Positions 53,723 to 63,350 of a DNA stretch of 64,000 nt are shown here, one piece after another. The DNA comes from Thauera sp. 2A1 (GTDB taxonomy: Bacteria; Pseudomonadota; Gammaproteobacteria; Burkholderiales; Rhodocyclaceae): the NCBI RefSeq assembly GCF_009469595.2, contig NZ_SSXV01000004.1, forward strand, positions 186,001 through 250,000. The letters are read 5' to 3'. The position numbers and the translations under genes are program-made. The stretch's first letter is position 1; each line of letters opens with the position of its first letter. The notes below the pieces were generated by a model. It ran no database searches. It had not been told where the DNA came from and saw only the letters and a program-made list of their open reading frames with translations.

Positions 53723-55629
53723 AGGGGCTTCTCCAGGCTGGGAGCGACTGGCACAGGTTGGTGGCGCTCGGCGCGAAAGCGCAGGCTGACGCGTGTTCCG
53801 CGGCCGGGTCCGGCGCCGATCTCGAGTGTGCCGCCGAGGCCCCGCGCACGCTCGCGCATGATGGCGAGACCATGATGCTGCCACGGATCGGCCGGCGGCT
53901 CGCCCAGCCCGACGCCATCATCCTCGATCGTCACGCTGACCTCGTCACCGGCGTCGCATGACAGCGTCACCGACGCGCTGTGAGCGTGGGCGTGGCGCAC
54001 CATGTTCGACAGGGCTTCGCGCACGATCTGCAGAACGTGGACTTCCTGGTTGGGACTCAGGGCACAGTCCGCCAGCCGGGTGCTGAGCTTTACGGTCACG
54101 CCGCCACGCGCGGCATGCTCCTGCACCGCCTCGCGCAGCAGGCTGGGGAAATCGCCCGACAGCTCGAGGCGGAAGGACACCAGCAGCTCGCGCAACTGGC
54201 GGTAGGCAGCGCTGATGCCCTCGCGCAGGTCGGTCAGTACGCGGGCGGCCTCCGCAGCGCGCGCCGGCTCGCCGAGCAAGGGCTGCAGCAGGCTGGCCTG
54301 GATCTTCATGTACGACAAGGCCTGCGCGAGCGAATCGTGCAGCTCGCGGGCGATCACCGAGCGCTCTTCCTGCAGCGCCAGAAGACGCTCCTGCTCGCCG
54401 CGGCGGGCGGCACCGAGCGCCATGCCGATGTGCCGCGTCAGCGCTTCGACGAGCTGGAACTGCCAGTCCTCGAGACGCGCACCGGCGGGCAGGGAGAGGC
54501 GCAGCATGCCATAGTGGTGTTCGCGGTCGCGCAAGGGCAGGCGCAGCAGTTCGGTTTCTCGCGCCGACCAGTCGAAGCTCGGCGTGCGCGCATTACGGCA
54601 CGCGTCGCAGGCCGCGTCTCCTGCAGCGAGCCGGTCCGGACACGCGCCGAGGGTCGATGCGATCACCGCCGCAGGGCCGTCGTGGCGCGGCTCGATACAC
54701 ACGAAGCTGCCCGCAAGGCCGGCGATCTGGTCGATGTCGCGCAGCGTCGCCTCGTAGGCTTCGGGCGCGGTCGGCGTCTGGTACAGGCGCGCGATGGCGT
54801 GGTAGAGCAGTTCCAGCGAGCGGTTGGTGCGTTGCAGTTCGGCGGTCTTCTCCGCCACGCGCTGTTCCAGGGTCTGGTACTGGCGCGACATCTCGCTGGC
54901 CATCAGGTTGAAGGTGGCGCCGACGCGGCCCAGCTCGTCATGGCCGACATGCGCCACGCGTGCGGAAAGATCGCCCCGCGCGATCTCCCGCGCCGCACGC
55001 AAAAGCTCCATCAGCGGGCGGTGCACCGAGCGGTGAAGGAGCAGCAGTGCCACCGCGATGACGACGAGGACGGCGGCGATGGCGACGGCGAGGATCTGCC
55101 GCAGGTCGGCGATGCGCGCCTCGGTGTCCTGTTCGAGCACCGTCACCAGCGTGTCGAGCTGGTTGACGAAAGGATCGATTTCCACCAGCAGCCGCTCGAC
55201 GTTGGCGCGCGCCAGCGGCGCCCCGCCTTCGCGCGCCGTCTCCTCGAGCCGCGGCCGCAGGCTGCTGCGCCAGGCCGCTTCGACACCACGATAAGTGGCG
55301 GCAAACAGGCCACCCGGGTCGCGCTGCAGGAAGCGCTGCAGCGCCGGATGCGCAAGGTCGCGCTCGAAATCGGCGATCGCCTCGCGCACCCGCTCGCCCG
55401 GCACGCCGTCGCTCAGCGCATCGGTGACGACGAGCGCGGTGACGCGGTAGGTCAGGCGGCGCAGGCTGCCGGCCACGTTGATCGCATTGGCGCTGCCCTG
55501 CATGCTCTCGGCCACCATCACCGACGCACTCATGCCGGCAAGGCCGATCAGGGCCAGCGCAACGAGCGCCAGGGCCACCACCAGCAGGATCGAGTGCCTG
55601 ACGAGCGAGCGCGGCAGCTTCAGCGCCAT
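53719..55629 (-). CDS. narX: NarX-type nitrate sensor histidine kinase
   Basis: A 636-residue membrane kinase. Two membrane helices (about 12-35 and 185-205) enclose a periplasmic sensor containing a P-box-like stretch (NAINVAGSLRRLTYRV, about 45-60) expected to bind nitrate. HAMP, a GAF-like region with Cys residues (DAACDACRNA), a HisKA_3 box (ERSVIARELHDSLAQ) and an ATPase domain follow. ATG at 55629 follows AGGAG; the 41 upstream codons run into the regulatory region. The stop overlaps narL. Confidence 0.9.
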   Translation of the reverse strand: MALKLPRSLVRHSILLVVALALVALALIGLAGMSASVMVAESMQGSANAINVAGSLRRLTYRVTALVVTDALSDGVPGERVREAIADFERDLAHPALQRFLQRDPGGLFAATYRGVEAAWRSSLRPRLEETAREGGAPLARANVERLLVEIDPFVNQLDTLVTVLEQDTEARIADLRQILAVAIAAVLVVIAVALLLLHRSVHRPLMELLRAAREIARGDLSARVAHVGHDELGRVGATFNLMASEMSRQYQTLEQRVAEKTAELQRTNRSLELLYHAIARLYQTPTAPEAYEATLRDIDQIAGLAGSFVCIEPRHDGPAAVIASTLGACPDRLAAGDAACDACRNARTPSFDWSARETELLRLPLRDREHHYGMLRLSLPAGARLEDWQFQLVEALTRHIGMALGAARRGEQERLLALQEERSVIARELHDSLAQALSYMKIQASLLQPLLGEPARAAEAARVLTDLREGISAAYRQLRELLVSFRLELSGDFPSLLREAVQEHAARGGVTVKLSTRLADCALSPNQEVHVLQIVREALSNMVRHAHAHSASVTLSCDAGDEVSVTIEDDGVGLGEPPADPWQHHGLAIMRERARGLGGTLEIGAGPGRGTRVSLRFRAERHQPVPVAPSLEKPL

Positions 55630-55688
55630 ACCATTCTCCTGTCGAACTGCGGCCGCCGGATCGTCCGCCACGTTGGATTCAGCGCGAA

Positions 55689-55704
55689 TACCTCCTTCGA
55701 GGTA
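55689..55704. promoter_or_regulatory. NarL-like 7-2-7 inverted heptamer site
   Basis: TACCTCC-TT-CGAGGTA has two facing heptamers spaced by two bases, the arrangement bound by NarL/NarP (consensus TACYYMT). It lies in the 185-base gap between the narX and dnr starts, 60 bases from one and 111 from the other. Confidence 0.6.
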
Positions 55705-55814
55705 TGGGATCCCACGAATGCTTCGGCGCGCTGCATTGGATACCGCCAGCATGGCAACTAGACTTCATGACAGCATCGCCGCGCACGGCGCCTCACTGTC
55801 CAGGAGCCACGAAC

Positions 55815-56507
55815 ATGCATTACGAGATTCCGGCACCTTCGATTCCCCAGCTCCAGCGCATTCCTCCTTTCGACCTGCTCACCGACGCCGCCCTCGCGCG
55901 CATGATCTCGGCTTCGAAGCTGATCCGTGCGGAACGCGGCGAAATTCTCGCACAGGCCCTGGACGTCGCCACTGGCGTGCATGTGATCCTCGATGGCGAG
56001 GTGCGCTGTGTCCTGCTGTCGCCGACGGGTAACGAAAAGCTCCTGCGTCTGGTGGGCTCCGGCGACCTCTGCGGCGAGGAGGCGGCGCTGCTCGGCCGCC
56101 CCTACATGGCGACCATCCAGGCGCAGCGCCGCAGCCGGCTGCTGGTCGTTCCGGTGGCCGCTTTCCGCCAGGCGATGGCCGAAACGGCCGCCTTCTCGCA
56201 GGCCATCACCGCGCGGCTGGCCGCCGCGGCCTACGAACTGATGGCCCACCTGCAGCTTTGCGTGCAATTGAACAGCACCCAGCGCGTCGCCCAGTATCTT
56301 GCCCAGCTCGCACCCGAAGACGCCGAGCAGTGGGAGATCCACCTGTCCAGCGACAAGCAGACGATCGCTGCGCAACTCAACCTCACGCCCGAGACGTTCT
56401 CCCGGGTGCTGTCGCGCTTTGCGCGCGACGGCCTGATCCGCACCGAAGGGCGCCGCCGGGTCGTTCTCGACAAGCTGTCGCAGTTGCGCAACTGCGCTGC
56501 GCATTGA
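55815..56507 (+). CDS. dnr: Crp/Fnr-family regulator, DNR type
   Basis: A 230-residue protein with an N-terminal cyclic-nucleotide-binding-like sensor domain (about 20-130), a dimer helix, and a C-terminal helix-turn-helix (about 175-225). TPETFSRVLSRF holds the E-SR contacts of FNR proteins, so it should read TTGAT half-sites. It lacks the N-terminal Cys cluster of oxygen-sensing FNR, which suggests a DNR-type NO/haem sensor, though the ligand is not proven. ATG at 55815 follows AGGAG. Divergent from narXL. Confidence 0.88.
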   Translation: MHYEIPAPSIPQLQRIPPFDLLTDAALARMISASKLIRAERGEILAQALDVATGVHVILDGEVRCVLLSPTGNEKLLRLVGSGDLCGEEAALLGRPYMATIQAQRRSRLLVVPVAAFRQAMAETAAFSQAITARLAAAAYELMAHLQLCVQLNSTQRVAQYLAQLAPEDAEQWEIHLSSDKQTIAAQLNLTPETFSRVLSRFARDGLIRTEGRRRVVLDKLSQLRNCAAH

Positions 56508-56555
56508 GCATTCCGCGTGTCGCGCCGCTGGCGCACGCAGTGGCGGCGTGCAGCA

Positions 56556-57995
56556 TCACACCGCGATGGGTTCGATCGCCGCCTGGTGAGCCGGCACAGC
56601 CAGCCAGCGGCCGAGCATGCGCCAGGTATCGAGCTCGAAGCGGCGTTCGGCGGCCGCAAGCAGGGCCGGCAGTTCTTCGCGCCGCTCGACGCTGCCCAGG
56701 TGGCACCAGTGGTCGAACGCATGGAAGGCCTCGCGCCCGCTGTCGGCGTGACGCTCGGCGACGATCACCGCCCCTGCCCAGGGCCAGCGCTTGAGCCCCG
56801 TCGACGCCAGCGCGCCCGCCAGCCGCGCATCGTGCTCCGCAACAGATTCACGCCCCGCGCACACGCCGGCGCAGCGCCGCGACAGATGCGCGGCGCAGGC
56901 GCCGCTGGTGCCGGGCTCGAGGCCAAGGCGGCGCGGGCACAAGCGGTACAGCAGCGCGAGCTCTCGCAGCAGGTTGTCGGCCTCGCGGCGGTTGCGGAAG
57001 GCGCCGTGGAGCCCTTCCCAGCCCAGCGGGTCGGTGCCGGCGATCGGCACCCGTTCGTAGATCGGCGCACGCTTGCGGTTGGCGATCAGGCGCAGGGCGA
57101 AGGCAGCCTCGCCCGACTCCGCGACGCGGTTCGCCGTCGGACGCAACTGCCGCAGCAGTTCAGCCTCGAGCAGCAGCGCGCCGAGTTCACCCGCCGTCTC
57201 GATCCAGTCCACCCGCCTCACCTGGCGTGCGAGCTCGGCGTCGCGGCCCTTTGCCCCGGCGGAGAAATGCTCCCGTACCTTGCCGCGCAGGTTGAGGCTG
57301 CGGCCGACGTAAAGCGGGCGATCGCTGCGCCCGGCAGGCGGCGGCTCGGGCTCGGCGTGGAAGAGATAGACGCCGGGCGAGTCCGGCACCGCTTCCAGCA
57401 TGCCTTCGGGCAGGCCCGGGGGATGCGGTGCCGCCTTCATGGCGCGGTCTGCCGCGCGTGCAACGACTTCCGGCGCGAAACGTTCGCTCATCAGCCGCGC
57501 GAACTGCCACAGCACCTCGGTATCGCCCATCGCGCGGTGGCGCGCGTCGCACACCAGCCCATGACGCTCGATCAACGCGTCGAGTCCGTGGCGGTGATGC
57601 TCGGGATGCAGGGCGCGCGACAGCTTGACGGTGCACAGCACCGGCGCGTCGAACGTACGGCCTGCACGCGCGAACTCGTTCTTGATGAAGCCGTAGTCGA
57701 AGCGCGCGTTGTGCGCGACGAACACGCAGTCCTCGAGCAGCATCGCGACGCTGTCGGCCAGCGCGGCAAAAGGCGGCGCCTGTGCCACCATGTCGTCGGT
57801 GATGCCGATGAGGTCCTGGATCATGCGCGGGATGGGCATGCCGGGATTGACCAGGCTCTCCCAGCGCGCCACCACCTGTCCTTCTTCGACACGCAGGATG
57901 GCGATCTCGGTGACGCGGTCGCGCACCGGATGGGCACCGGTGGTCTCGACGTCGATGAAGGCAAGCCGCGCCGGCAGGCCCGCTGACAGGCTCAT
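56556..57995 (-). CDS. DnaQ-like exonuclease fused to a UvrC-type GIY-YIG nuclease
   Basis: A 479-residue two-domain nuclease. The N-terminal 3'-5' exonuclease domain (about 10-175) has ExoI LAFIDVETTG, ExoII HNARFDYGF and ExoIII HRAMGDTE. The GIY-YIG domain (about 205-300) has GVYLFHAE and PLYVGRSLNLRGKV, as in UvrC/Cho. A C-terminal Cys-rich segment (CPRRLG to CAGVC) may bind metal. It probably trims or incises damaged DNA. ATG at 57995 gives the normal start; upstream codons are not family-like. Confidence 0.88.
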   Translation of the reverse strand: MSLSAGLPARLAFIDVETTGAHPVRDRVTEIAILRVEEGQVVARWESLVNPGMPIPRMIQDLIGITDDMVAQAPPFAALADSVAMLLEDCVFVAHNARFDYGFIKNEFARAGRTFDAPVLCTVKLSRALHPEHHRHGLDALIERHGLVCDARHRAMGDTEVLWQFARLMSERFAPEVVARAADRAMKAAPHPPGLPEGMLEAVPDSPGVYLFHAEPEPPPAGRSDRPLYVGRSLNLRGKVREHFSAGAKGRDAELARQVRRVDWIETAGELGALLLEAELLRQLRPTANRVAESGEAAFALRLIANRKRAPIYERVPIAGTDPLGWEGLHGAFRNRREADNLLRELALLYRLCPRRLGLEPGTSGACAAHLSRRCAGVCAGRESVAEHDARLAGALASTGLKRWPWAGAVIVAERHADSGREAFHAFDHWCHLGSVERREELPALLAAAERRFELDTWRMLGRWLAVPAHQAAIEPIAV

Positions 57996-58115
57996 CGCTT
58001 CAGGCGTTCCTGCGCAAGGAGGACGCACAAAAGCGCGTGGGCAGGACAAGCCCGCCCACGCGTCCTGCACTGCATGCCCGCGCCCGGCCCGCAAGCGGCC
58101 GGCGCGGCACCGTGA

Positions 58116-58304
58116 TCAATGATTGGCGTCGTAGTAGTACGCCTTCACCGGCACGCAGCTTTCCGAGAAGCGACGCTGCTCCTCCAGCGTTTGCGGCTTG
58201 TCCCACCATAGCGCACGCCCCTTCTTCTGCTCGGTGAGTTCCTGCGGGTTCTTCTGCAGCCATTCGCGCATGAACTTGGTGTGATCGGATTCGTACGTCG
58301 CCAT
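58116..58304 (-). CDS. DUF3460 family small protein
   Basis: A 62-residue soluble protein (MATYESDHTKFMREWLQKNP) of the DUF3460 family, widespread in betaproteobacteria and of unknown function. The Trp-rich middle (GRALWWDKPQTLEEQRR) is the conserved part. ATG at 58304 follows GGAGAGGGCCGAC. It lies between the exonuclease gene and spoT on the same strand. Confidence 0.9.
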   Translation of the reverse strand: MATYESDHTKFMREWLQKNPQELTEQKKGRALWWDKPQTLEEQRRFSESCVPVKAYYYDANH

Positions 58305-58360
58305 GTCGGCCCTCTCCCAATGAATGGGCGAGATTCTAGCCGATCGGCCCGCCGCTGCGT

Positions 58361-60565
58361 TCAGCCGACGCGGCCGTCGCCGCGCACGCGGCCGATGCGC
58401 ACCACTTCGGGGATGCGGCGCACCGCACGCATCACGCGCGCCAGGTGCATGCGGTCGCGCACCTGCAGCGTGAGGTTGAGCGCGGTGTATTCGCCCTGCT
58501 CGTTGTCCATATTCACCGTCTGGATGTTGCAGTCTTCCTCGGAGATCGAGCTTGCGACCTTGGCCAGCACGCCGCGCTGGTTCTGGGTCAGCACGCGGAT
58601 GCGGACGTCGAACAGGCGCTCGCTGCCGGGCTCCCATTCCACATCGACCCAGCGCCCGCGGTCGCCGCGCAACTTGGCGACGGCAGGACAGTCGTGCAGG
58701 TGCACTTCCAGCCCCTGGCCCTTGCGTATCGTGCCGATGATGGGGTCGCCCGGAATCGGATTGCAGCAGCGCGCCAGTTGCACCGCGATCCCTTCCGAGC
58801 CGCGGATGGTGATCGCACCCGCCGGCTTGGGCTTGACCACGTCGGGGCGGCCGGACTCCATGTCCTGGGCCTGGGACAGGCGCCGCGCGATGATCGCCGG
58901 CAGCCGCTTGCCAAGGCCGAGGTCAGCAAAGACTTCCTTCTTGTTGCGCACGCCGCGGTCGCGCAGGAAGCGGTCCCAGGCGAAGGTGGAGATCTGCCCC
59001 AGCGTGAGGCCGTGCGGCCGCAGCGCCTGGTTGAGCAGGCGCTCGCCCAGCGCCACCGATTCGTCCTGCTGCGCGCTCTTCATGAAATGGCGGATCTGCG
59101 CGCGCGCCTTGCCCGTGCGCACGTAGGACAGCCAGGCCGGGTTCGGGTTGGCATGCGCCGCGGTGATGATCTCGACCTGGTCGCCATTGCGCAGCTCGCT
59201 GCGCAGCGGCATCAGGTCGCCGTTGATGCGGCACGCGACGCAGCGGTTGCCGACGTCGGTATGCACCGCGTAGGCGAAGTCCACCGGCGTCGAGCCCTTG
59301 GGCAGCGAGAAGATCTTGCCCTTGGGCGAGAACGCATAGACCTCACCCGGGAAGAGGTCGATCTTGACGTGCTCGAGGAATTCCGTGGCCTCGCCGGAAG
59401 CCGACTGCAGCTCGAGCAGCGACTGCAGCCAACTGTGCGTCTTCTGCTGCAGCTCGGTGAGGGTCTTCTCGTCTTCCTTGTACAGCCAGTGCGAGGCGAC
59501 GCCGGCCTCGGCGATGTGGTGCATCTCGCGCGTGCGGATCTGCACCTCGACCGGCATGCCGAAGGGGCCGATCAGCGTCGTGTGCAGGCTCTGGTAGCCG
59601 TTGGCCTTGGGGATGGCGAGATAGTCCTTGAACTTGCCCGGCACCGGCTTGTACATCGAGTGCAGCGCGCCCAGCGCCAGATAGCAGCTCGGCACGTCCT
59701 TGACGATGACGCGGAAGCCGTAGATGTCGAGCACCTGCGAAAACGACAGGTGCTTCTCCAGCATCTTGCGGTAGATGCCGTACAGGTGCTTCTCGCGGCC
59801 CTGCACCTCGGCCTCGATGCCCCATTGCGGCAGGCGCTCCTCGAGCGCGGCGAGCACCTTGCCCACCACTTCGCGGCGGTTTCCGCGTGCGGCGCGGATC
59901 GCCTTCGACAGCACGCGGAAGCGCAACGGGTACTTGTGCTCGAACGACAGCTCCTGCAGCTCGCGGAACAGGTCGTTGAGGCCGAGCCGGTTGGCGATCG
60001 GCGCGTAGATCTCGAGCGTCTCGTTGGCGATGCGGCGGCGCTTGGCCGGCCGTACCGCGTCGAGCGTGCGCATGTTGTGCATGCGGTCGGCGAGCTTGAT
60101 CAGGATCACGCGCAGGTCGCTGGCCATCGCCAGCAGCATCTTGCGGAAGTTCTCCGCCTGCGCTTCCTCGTGCGAGCGGAATTCGATCTTGTCGAGCTTG
60201 GACAGGCCGTCGACCAGCTCCGCCGACACCTTGCCGAAGCGCTCGGCGATCTCCGCCTTGGCGATGTGGGTGTCTTCCATCACATCGTGCAGCAGCGCGG
60301 CGATCAGGGCCTGGGGGTCCAGGTGCCAGTCGGCGACGATGGAGGCGACGGCGACCGGGTGCGAAATGTAGGGGTCGCCGCTGATGCGGAACTGGCCGTT
60401 GTGGGCGTTGGCGGCAAAGTGGTAGGCGGCCTCGACGCGACCGACGTCCTCGGCCCTGAGGTAGCCGGAAATCTTCTCCTTCAGCTGCGCGAAATCAAGC
60501 GCGAGCACCGGAGACGCCGGCGGGATGGCCAGCGGCGGGGGAATGGTCACGTCACTGTCAGACAT
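58361..60565 (-). CDS. spoT: Bifunctional (p)ppGpp synthetase/hydrolase SpoT
   Basis: A 734-residue stringent-response enzyme. The N-terminal HD hydrolase domain has HDVMED near residue 88; the synthetase domain (about 250-370) has YGIYRKMLEKHLSFSQVLDIYGFRV. TGS (about 400-460), helical/zinc and ACT (about 650-725) regulatory domains follow. An intact HD motif favours SpoT/Rel activity over RelA. ATG at 60565 follows GGGGGAATTCC, 21 bases after rpoZ. Confidence 0.95.
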   Translation of the reverse strand: MSDSDVTIPPPLAIPPASPVLALDFAQLKEKISGYLRAEDVGRVEAAYHFAANAHNGQFRISGDPYISHPVAVASIVADWHLDPQALIAALLHDVMEDTHIAKAEIAERFGKVSAELVDGLSKLDKIEFRSHEEAQAENFRKMLLAMASDLRVILIKLADRMHNMRTLDAVRPAKRRRIANETLEIYAPIANRLGLNDLFRELQELSFEHKYPLRFRVLSKAIRAARGNRREVVGKVLAALEERLPQWGIEAEVQGREKHLYGIYRKMLEKHLSFSQVLDIYGFRVIVKDVPSCYLALGALHSMYKPVPGKFKDYLAIPKANGYQSLHTTLIGPFGMPVEVQIRTREMHHIAEAGVASHWLYKEDEKTLTELQQKTHSWLQSLLELQSASGEATEFLEHVKIDLFPGEVYAFSPKGKIFSLPKGSTPVDFAYAVHTDVGNRCVACRINGDLMPLRSELRNGDQVEIITAAHANPNPAWLSYVRTGKARAQIRHFMKSAQQDESVALGERLLNQALRPHGLTLGQISTFAWDRFLRDRGVRNKKEVFADLGLGKRLPAIIARRLSQAQDMESGRPDVVKPKPAGAITIRGSEGIAVQLARCCNPIPGDPIIGTIRKGQGLEVHLHDCPAVAKLRGDRGRWVDVEWEPGSERLFDVRIRVLTQNQRGVLAKVASSISEEDCNIQTVNMDNEQGEYTALNLTLQVRDRMHLARVMRAVRRIPEVVRIGRVRGDGRVG

Positions 60566-60586
60566 GGAATTCCCCCGGGGTCAGCC

Positions 60587-60802
60587 TCAGGCCTGGCCTC
60601 GATTGAGCATCTCGAGGCCGACCTTGCCGGCTGCGACTTCGCGCAGCGCGATGACCGTGGGCTTGTCCTTGTCGTGCGGGTCGATGTCGATCTGCGGCGA
60701 GCTGCCGATGGTGAGCTGGCGCGCCCGGTAGGTCGCGGCAAGGGTCAGCTGGAAGCGGTTGGGAATCCTTTTCAGGCAGTCTTCGACGGTGATGCGGGCC
60801 AT
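60587..60802 (-). CDS. rpoZ: RNA polymerase omega subunit
   Basis: A 71-residue protein ([20 protein letters not shown]) matching RpoZ, which helps assemble RNA polymerase and binds ppGpp. ATG at 60802 is two bases after the gmk stop. Its place between gmk and spoT is the standard arrangement in proteobacteria. Confidence 0.96.
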   Translation of the reverse strand: MARITVEDCLKRIPNRFQLTLAATYRARQLTIGSSPQIDIDPHDKDKPTVIALREVAAGKVGLEMLNRGQA

Positions 60803-60804
60803 GT

Positions 60805-61419
60805 TCAATCCTGTTCGAGAAAGTCGAAATATTGCGGGTGGCGCAGGTGCTGGGGAGCGTAGCGCAGCCTTGCGGCCCGCACCACGGCAACCAGATCTTC
60901 AAGTGCCTCCTGCAACTCATTGTTAATTATAACGTAGTCGAACTCCGCCACATGGCGCATCTCGCCACGCGCCGCCAGCAGCCGGCGGCTGATGACGTCG
61001 TCACTATCGGTGTTGCGTCCGCGCAGGCGCTTTTCCAGCTCATCCAGCGAAGGCGGCAGGATGAACACGCCCACCGCATCGGGGAAGGCCTTGCGCACCT
61101 GCTGGGCACCCTGCCAGTCGATCTCGAGCAGGGTGTCGCGCCCGGCGGCCACCTGCTCCTTCAACCAGACCTTGGAAGTGGCGTAATAATTCCCATGCAC
61201 TTCGGCCCATTCGAGGAACTCGCCGCGGTCGCGCAGCGCGCGGAAGGTCGCCAAATCGACGAAGTGATACTCGCGGCCGTTCTGCTCGCCCGCGCGCGGC
61301 GCGCGCGTGGTGAAGGAAACCGACAGTTGCACGCGCGCATCGCGCTGCAGCAGGCCGCGCACCAGCGTGGTCTTGCCGGCACCGGAAGGGGCAGTGACGA
61401 CAAACAGCGTTCCCGGCAT
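60805..61419 (-). CDS. gmk: Guanylate kinase
   Basis: A 204-residue enzyme converting GMP to GDP with ATP. The P-loop [10 protein letters not shown] lies at about 9-18, and the GMP-binding [19 protein letters not shown] stretch at about 34-52. ATG at 61419 gives the standard N terminus; the upstream frame is a yicC shadow. It lies 11 bases after yicC. Confidence 0.96.
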   Translation of the reverse strand: MPGTLFVVTAPSGAGKTTLVRGLLQRDARVQLSVSFTTRAPRAGEQNGREYHFVDLATFRALRDRGEFLEWAEVHGNYYATSKVWLKEQVAAGRDTLLEIDWQGAQQVRKAFPDAVGVFILPPSLDELEKRLRGRNTDSDDVISRRLLAARGEMRHVAEFDYVIINNELQEALEDLVAVVRAARLRYAPQHLRHPQYFDFLEQD

Positions 61420-61430
61420 CTCTGGTGTCC

Positions 61431-62297
61431 TCACTCGATGTTCTGCACTTGTTCCCGCACCTGCTCGATCAGCACCTTCATCTCCATGGCGATGCCGGTG
61501 ATGTCGGTCGCCGGCGACTTGGAGGCGAGGGTGTTGGCTTCGCGGTTGAGCTCCTGCATCAGGAAATCCAGCCGTTTGCCGGCAGAGCCGCCTGCCTTGA
61601 GGATGCGCTCGACTTCGTCCAGGTGGGTGGTGAGCCGCGTCAGCTCCTCGGCGACATCGATGCGCTGGGCGTAGAGCGCGACTTCCTGGCGGATGCGGTC
61701 CTCGTCGAGCGCGGCCACCGCCTCGCGCAGCCGGACGGTGAGCCTGTCCTGGTATTCGGCGACGATCAGCGGCATGCGCGGCGCCGCAGTGGCGACCAGC
61801 TCGCGCATGCGCACGACGCGCTCGCGGATCATGTCGGCGAGCTTGTCGCCCTCGCGGCGGCGGGTGGCCACGAACTCGTCGAGGGCCGCGTCGATGAGCG
61901 CGGCGATCGCCGGCTGCAGTTGCTCGAAGGCGAGGCTGTCGTCGGCCAGCATGCCGGGCCAGCGCAGCACGTCGGAGACCGACAGCGGCCTGGCATCGGG
62001 CATGCGCTCGCGCACCGCGGCCTGCGCCTCGGCCAGTTGCGCGATCAGCGCACCATTGATCGCCAGGCTGCGCGGCGCGGCGTCGTTGGTCTGCAGGTTG
62101 AGGCGGCACTCGACCTTGCCGCGCGTCAGGCGCGCACTGATGCGCTCACGCAGGGCCGGCTCGGCCTGGCGCAGGTCGTCGGCGATGCGGAAGGTGAGGT
62201 CGAGATAGCGCGAGTTGACGCTGCGCAGCTCGAGGTGAAGCGTGACGGCACCGAGGTCGCGGTTCTGTACCGCGAACCCGGTCATGCTGTGGACCAT
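61431..62297 (-). CDS. yicC: YicC-family endoribonuclease
   Basis: A 288-residue protein of the YicC/YloC family, now known as endoribonucleases. It begins MVHSMTGFAVQNRDLG and ends with the conserved DITGIAMEMKVLIEQVREQVQNIE segment (in two halves). Mostly helical in the middle; no signal peptide. It is first in the yicC-gmk-rpoZ-spoT run and is divergent from the protein-kinase gene. Confidence 0.93.
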   Translation of the reverse strand: MVHSMTGFAVQNRDLGAVTLHLELRSVNSRYLDLTFRIADDLRQAEPALRERISARLTRGKVECRLNLQTNDAAPRSLAINGALIAQLAEAQAAVRERMPDARPLSVSDVLRWPGMLADDSLAFEQLQPAIAALIDAALDEFVATRRREGDKLADMIRERVVRMRELVATAAPRMPLIVAEYQDRLTVRLREAVAALDEDRIRQEVALYAQRIDVAEELTRLTTHLDEVERILKAGGSAGKRLDFLMQELNREANTLASKSPATDITGIAMEMKVLIEQVREQVQNIE

Positions 62298-62398
62298 TCA
62301 AGTCTCCGGGAAGCTGCAGCGGTCGTGCCGCGATCGAGTAAACTGCAGCGTCCAGTCAGGAAAATGCGGCGGAAAGCCGAATCTTATCCCCGCCGAAG

Positions 62399-63346
62399 AT
62401 GCCGCCTCAAGCCAACTGCGCGCTGCCTCAGGGTTACCAGCTCGATCGCTACCGGATCGAGCGCCAGTTGTCGGTCGGCGGCTTTTCCATCGTCTATCTC
62501 GCGGTCGACACCGACGGCACGCCGGTCGCGCTGAAGGAATACCTCCCCAACTCGATCGCGCTGCGCGCAGACGGGGGAATCGAGCCGCAGGTTTCGGAAC
62601 AGAACCTGCCTGCCTTCCGCTACGGCATGAAGTGCTTCTTCGAGGAGGGCCGCGCCCTCGCCAAACTGATGCACCCCAACGTGGTGCGGGTGCTGAACTT
62701 CTTCCGCGCCAACGGCACCGTGTACATGGTGATGCAGTTCGAGCGCGGCCGCACCCTGCACGAATACATCCAGCGCCATCGCGAGGGCCTGCGCGAGAGC
62801 TTCATCCGCGCGGTGTTCGCGCGCATGCTCAACGGCCTGCGTGAAGTGCACGCGCACAAGCTGCTGCACCTGGACATCAAACCTTCCAACATCTACCTGC
62901 GCAACGACGGCACGCCGGTGCTGCTGGACTTCGGCGCCGCGCGGCAGACACTGATGACCGACCAGCCCATCCTGAAGCCCATGTACACGCCCGGCTTCGC
63001 CTCGCCCGAGCAGTACGAAGGCCGCAACGGCCTCGGGCCGTGGAGCGACATCTACAGCGTCGGTGCCAGCCTGCACGCCTGCATCACCGGCAGCGCGCCG
63101 CCGCGCGCCGACGAGCGGGTCAGACAGGACACGCTGCAGGCGCTGGCGAAGACGCAGGCCGGACGCTATTCGAACCATTTGCTCGGGCTGGTCGACTGGT
63201 GCCTGCGCATCGATCCGCTGCAACGGCCGCAGAGCGTCTACGCCCTGCAGAAGGCCCTGATGCAGTCCCAACCCGGCACCACGGCGCCGCCCCCCTGGTT
63301 CACCGACATCGGCACCCGCCTGAAGTCCTTCATCGGCCGCAAGTGA
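62399..63346 (+). CDS. Serine/threonine protein kinase
   Basis: A 315-residue soluble kinase of the Hanks type. The Gly-rich loop is LSVGGFSIVY, the ATP Lys lies in VALKEYLP, the catalytic loop is HLDIKPSN (Asp 159, with Leu in place of the usual Arg of HRD), and DFG lies near residue 180. It ends soon after the kinase fold with no membrane helix or sensor domain, so it needs another partner for input. ATG at 62399. It is paired with a PP2C phosphatase just downstream. Confidence 0.9.
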   Translation: MPPQANCALPQGYQLDRYRIERQLSVGGFSIVYLAVDTDGTPVALKEYLPNSIALRADGGIEPQVSEQNLPAFRYGMKCFFEEGRALAKLMHPNVVRVLNFFRANGTVYMVMQFERGRTLHEYIQRHREGLRESFIRAVFARMLNGLREVHAHKLLHLDIKPSNIYLRNDGTPVLLDFGAARQTLMTDQPILKPMYTPGFASPEQYEGRNGLGPWSDIYSVGASLHACITGSAPPRADERVRQDTLQALAKTQAGRYSNHLLGLVDWCLRIDPLQRPQSVYALQKALMQSQPGTTAPPPWFTDIGTRLKSFIGRK

Positions 63347-63350
63347 GGGC

